This document shows positions 55,401 to 61,400 of a stretch of 64,000 nucleotides of DNA, one piece after another. Within the stretch, counting starts at the first letter, position 1; every line of letters starts with the position of its first letter. A model generated the notes under the pieces. That model was given only the letters and a program-made list of their open reading frames with translations. It was not told the origin of the DNA and did no database searches. This stretch comes from Nemertoderma westbladi. Its lineage: Eukaryota > Xenacoelomorpha > Nemertodermatida > Nemertodermatidae. The stretch covers positions 1-64,000 of the forward strand of contig JAUCBJ010005854.1 of the NCBI GenBank assembly GCA_032718475.1, written 5' to 3'. The translations under genes and the position numbers were made by a program.

Positions 55401-58400
55401 CACTCCAATGTTAGTACATCAACCACACTCCAATGTTAGTAAATCAACCACACTCCAATGTTAGTACATCAACCACACTCCAATGTTAGTACATCAACCA
55501 CACTCCAATGTTAGTACATCAACCACACTCCAATGTTAGTACATCAGCCACACTCCAATGTTAGTACATCAAACACACTCCAATGTTAGTACATCAAACA
55601 CACTCCAATGTTAGTACATCAACCACACTCCAATGTTAGTACATCAGCCACACTCCAATGTTAGTACATCAAACACACTCCAATGTTAGTACATCAACCA
55701 CACTCCAATGTTAGTACATCAACCACACTCCAATGTTAGTACATCAGCCACACTCCAATGTCAGTACATCAAACACACTCCAATGTTAGTACATCAACCA
55801 CACTGCAATGTTAGTAAATCAACCACACTCCAATGTTAGTACATCAACCACACTCCATTGTTAGTACATCAACCACACTCCAATGTTAGTACATCAGCCA
55901 CACTCCAATGTTAGTACATCAAACACACTCCAATGTTAGTACATCAAACACACTCCAATGTTAGTACATCAACCACACTCCAATGTTAGTACATCAACCA
56001 CACTCCAATGTTAGTACATCAGCCACACTCCAATGTTAGTACATCAACCACACTCCAATGTTAATACATCAACCACACTCCAATGTTAGTACATCAAACA
56101 CACTCCAATGTTAGTACATCAACCACACTCCAATGTTAGTACATCAACCACACTCCAATGTTAGTACATCAACCACACTCCAATGTTAGTACATCAAACA
56201 CACTCCAATGTTAGTACATCAACCACACTCCAATGTTAGTACATCAACCATACTCCAATGTTAGTAAATCAACCACACTCCAATGTTAGTACATCAACCA
56301 CACTCCAATGTTAGTACATCAACCACACTCCAATGTTAGTACATCAGCCACACTCCAATGTTAGTACATCAAACACACTCCAATGTTAGTACATCAACCA
56401 CACTCCAATGTTAGTACATCAGCCACACTCCAATGTTAGTACATCAACCAAACTCCAATGTTAGTACATCAACCACACTCCAATGTTAGTACATCAAACA
56501 CACTCCAATGTTAGTACATCAACCACACTCCAATGTTAGTACATCAACCACACTCCAATGTTAGTAAATCAACCACACTCCAATGTTAGTACATCAACCA
56601 CACTCCAATGTTAGTACATCAACCACACTCCAATGTTAGTACATCAGCCACACTCCAATGTTAGTACATCAAACACACTCCAATGTTAGTACATCAACCA
56701 CACTCCAATGTTAGTACATCAACCACACTCCAATGTTAGTAAATCAAACACACTCCAATGTTAGTACATCAACCACACTCCAATGTTAGTAAATCAACTA
56801 CACTCCAATGTTAGTACATCAACCACACTCCAATGTTAGTAAATCAACCACACTCCAATGTTAGTACATCAACCACACTCCAATGTTAGTAAATCAACCA
56901 CACTCCAATGTTAGTACATCAACCACACTCCAATGTTAGTACATCAACCACACTCCAATGTTAGTAAATCAACCACACTCCAATGTTAGTAAATCAAACA
57001 CACTCCAATGTTAGTACATCAACCACACTCCAATGTTAGTAAATCAACCACACTCCAATGTTAGTACATCAACCACACTCCAATGTTAGTAAATCAACCA
57101 CACTCCAATGTTAGTACATTAACCACACTCCAATGTTAGTACATCAGCCACACTCCAATGTTAGTACATCAAACACACTCCAATGTTAGTACATCAACCA
57201 CACTCCAATGTTAGTACATCAACCACACTCCAATGTTAGTAAATCAACCACACTCCAATGTTAGTACATCAAACACACTCCAATGTTAGTAAATTACACA
57301 CACTCCAATGTTAGTAAATCAAACACACTCCAATGTTAGTACATCTAATACACTCCAATGTTAGTTAGTACATCAACCACACTCCAATGTTAGTAAATCA
57401 ACCACACTCCAATGTTAGTACATCAACCACACTCCAATGTTAGTAAATCAACCACACTCCAATGTTAGTAAATCAAACACACTCCAATGTTAGTAAATCA
57501 AACATACTCCAATGTTAGTACAACAACCACACTCCAATGTTAGTAAATCAAACACACACCAATGTTAGTAAATTACACACACTCCAATGTTAGTAAATCA
57601 AACACACTCCAATGTTAGTACATCTAATACACTCCAATGTTAGTTAGTACATCAACCACACTCCAATGTTAGTAAATCAACCACACTCCAATGTTAGTAC
57701 ATCAACCACACTCCAATGTTAGTAAATCAACCACACTCCAATGTTAGTAAATCAAACACACTCCAATGTTAGTAAATCAAACATACTCCAATGTTAGTAC
57801 AACAACCACACTCCAATGTTAGTAAATCAAACACACACCAATGTTAGTAAATCAAACACACTCCAATGTTAGTACATCTAATACACTCCAATGTTAGTTA
57901 GTACATCAACCACACTCCAATGTTAGTAAATCAACCACACTCCAATGTTAGTACATCAACCACACTCCAATGTTAGTAAATCAACCACACTCCAATGTTA
58001 GTATATCAACCACACTCCAATGTTAGTACATCAACAACACTCCAATGTTAGTAAATTAAACACACTCCAATGTTAGTACATCAGCCACACTCCAATGTTA
58101 GTACATCAGCCACACTCCAATGTTAGTACATCAAACACACTCCAATGTTAGTACATCAGCCACACTCCAATGTTAGTACATCAAATACACTCCAATGTTA
58201 GTACATCAACCACACTCTAATGTTAGTACATCAACCACACTCCAATGTTAGTACATCAAATACACTACAATGTTAGTACATCAACCACACTCCAATGTTA
58301 GTACATCAACCACACCCCAATGTTAGTAAATTAAACACACTCCAATGTTAGTACATCAAATACACTCCAATGTTAGTACATCAACCACACTCCAATGTTA

Positions 58401-61400
58401 GTACATCAACCACACTCCAATGTTAGTACATCAACCACACTCCAATGTTAGTACTTAAACAAACCCCAATGTTAACACACCAATCACACTCAAATGGTAG
58501 TACATGAACAACACCCCAATGTTAACACACCAACCACACTCCAATGTTAGTACATGAACAACACCCCAATGTTGGCACACCAACCACACTCCAATGTTAG
58601 TACATGAACAACAAACCAACCACACTCCAATGTTAGTACATGAACAACACCCCAATGTTGACACACCAACCACACTACAATGTTAGTACATGAACAACAC
58701 ACCAACCACACTCCAATGTTAGTACATGAACAACACACCAACCACACTCCAATGTTAGTACATGAACAACACCCCAATGTTAACACACGAACCACACTCC
58801 AATGTTAGTACATTAACCACGATAGCGGTTACACCAGTATATGGAACTAAAGGAACATTTAATACTTACATTGTAAATAGTACTGCCTTGGGAAATGGAT
58901 CTGGGAACGTTGATATTCGAAGGGAAGTTTACGAAGTTAGGGGCGTCATCATTTACATCCAACACATCAACCTGTTTAAAGATAAGCGATGATATTGCAA
59001 AAAAATGACTACTTCATACGTTGATATTGAGTGATATTGAGTTATAGAAGACACATGTCCACTAACTCAATATATTGAGTTAGAAGACACATGCTCGCTA
59101 ACTCAATATATTGAGTTAGAAGACACATGTCCGCTAACTCAATATATTGAGTTAGAAGACACATGTCCGCTAACTCAATATATTGAGTTAGAAGACACAT
59201 GTCCGCTAACTCAATATATTGAGTTAGAAGACACATGTCCGCTAACTCAATATATTGAGTTAGAAGACACATGTCCGCTAACTCAATATATTGAGTTAGA
59301 AGACACATGTCCGCTAACTCAATATATTGAGTTAGAAGACACATGTCCGCTAACTCAATATATTGAGTTAGAAGACACATGTCCGCTAACTCAATATATT
59401 GAGTTAGAAGACACATGTCCGCTAACTCAATATATTGAGTTAGAAGACACATGTCCGCTAACTCAATATATTGAGTTAGAAGACACATGTCCGCTAACTC
59501 AATATATTGAGTTAGAAGACACATGTCATCTAACTCAATATATTGAGTTAGAAGACACATGTCTGCTAACTCAATATATTGAGTTAGAAGACACATGTCC
59601 GCTAACTCAATATATTGAGTTAGAAGACACATGTCCGCTAACTCAATATATTGAGTTAGAAGACACATGTCCGCTAACTCAATATATTGAGTTAGAAGAC
59701 ACATGTCCGCTAACTCAATATATTGAGTTAGAAGACACATGTCCGCTAACTCAATATATTGAGTTAGAAGACACATGTCCGCTAACTCAATATATTGAGT
59801 TAGTGTGTTTTCTATCTCAGTATATTGAGTTAGCGGACATCTATACTAAGAAAAATACGAGGATTTCATGTCCTCAGAGGGGCTCCGTAACTTCAGCACT
59901 GCAGGAAATTTATGTAAAAAATAGATCGACCGACCGGTATAATAGTTAAATGCCAAATCGTTAACTCCAAATACAAATTGTGTGATTGTGTGATTTATGG
60001 TTGTAATTGTCCGGGTCAGAATTGTACAAACAATTAATAAACATACCTGAAGTGTACAGTAGGATTGCATTGGATTTTGGGTTGCTTTATCCTGGGCTAA
60101 GACGGTAAAAGTGTAGAAAGATTTGGTTTCCCGATCTAAAGTTCCACTTAATGTAATTACACCAGAGTCATCGACGGCAAATACAGAGTTGGAAGTGGAA
60201 TCTTGGAGGATTGAGTATTTCACCTGGATATAAGGAGAAACTTGGGGTACTACTACTAGTATCGGCATGCTGCATTGCAGCTGCATTTTTAAGAATGCTG
60301 TGCCGGCTTGTCGACAAAATTGCGCCGCCAGAACTCCCTATCACCCATGAGATTTGCTAGATCATCCGCATCTTCAAGGTCAGTGTCCTTTAAGATGCGT
60401 CTCAAGAAAGCCATGGGTTGTCCACCATGCTTATTCACTCCATGAGGCTGCCAAAGTACAAGATTATGCACTGGCTGGTCCTCACGGCGAAAGCAATGTC
60501 CTGCAAAGCGGAGGCGATTTTGTTCTAGTGTCAAGCTTGGGGGAACCAATGTTATATAGTGTCTGGTTGGAGATGTGTGCATTGTACTTGACACAATGAA
60601 CCCGGCGTAGCATTCTTGTGAATGTGCCATCCAGAGATTTGGTGTCCTCAGCAGTTAGAGCCCAGCATGGACTCCCATAGAGGAGTACTGGAACTACTGC
60701 TGCTCTAAATAATCGGACCTTAAGTTTCCGATTAATTCTCGGTGACTTCCAAATCCTGGAAAGCCTATTAAAGGCTGCCCATGCCTTTCCCTTACGTATT
60801 CGAAGGTCCTCACCTGACTTCCGGATCCATGATCCCAGGTAACAGAATTCATCCACATGCTCAAGCATACCATCTTTTGAGCTTATGCTCATCCGATCAG
60901 AGACTTGCTGAGAACTTTCAACGTTAACTGTCATAATTTTGGTCTTTCTGGAGTTAATAAAAAGACCAACACTATAGAAGCAGCATGTTCTAATGAGCTG
61001 AGGAGCCGTTAGGCTCCCTCTAGTGATTCTGAGAGTACTCCTAAGTCATCAGCAAAGTCTAGATCAGTTAGGTACTTGGCAGGATTTCCTCGACTTCTGG
61101 AGCCAGTAGGTGGAGTTATCATCACCCCATCATCATTATGATGATCTAAGGACATGCGTAGAACATAGTCAACCACAATTATGAACAAGAATGGTGCAAG
61201 TGTGTCTCCCTGGAGGACGCCCCATAACACTTCAAATGGTTCAGTGTCACCATCAACAGTAGACACAAATGTTGTCGAACCATCGTATACTGATCTGATT
61301 GCTGCAATAATTTCATCAGGAATCCCATATAATGAAAGTATGCTGAACATACGTGAGCGGGAGACTGAATCAAAGGCCTTGAAGAAGTCAACAAAGATAA

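Noticed and set aside
59042-59776. 244-codon minus-strand frame of CLLTQYIELADM repeats
   Set aside because: The 36-bp unit keeps one frame open; made of palindromic repeat DNA inside an intron.
59040-59840. CRISPR-like regular repeats
   Set aside because: No spacers (units are contiguous), animal genome context, no cas genes; also applies to the other arrays.
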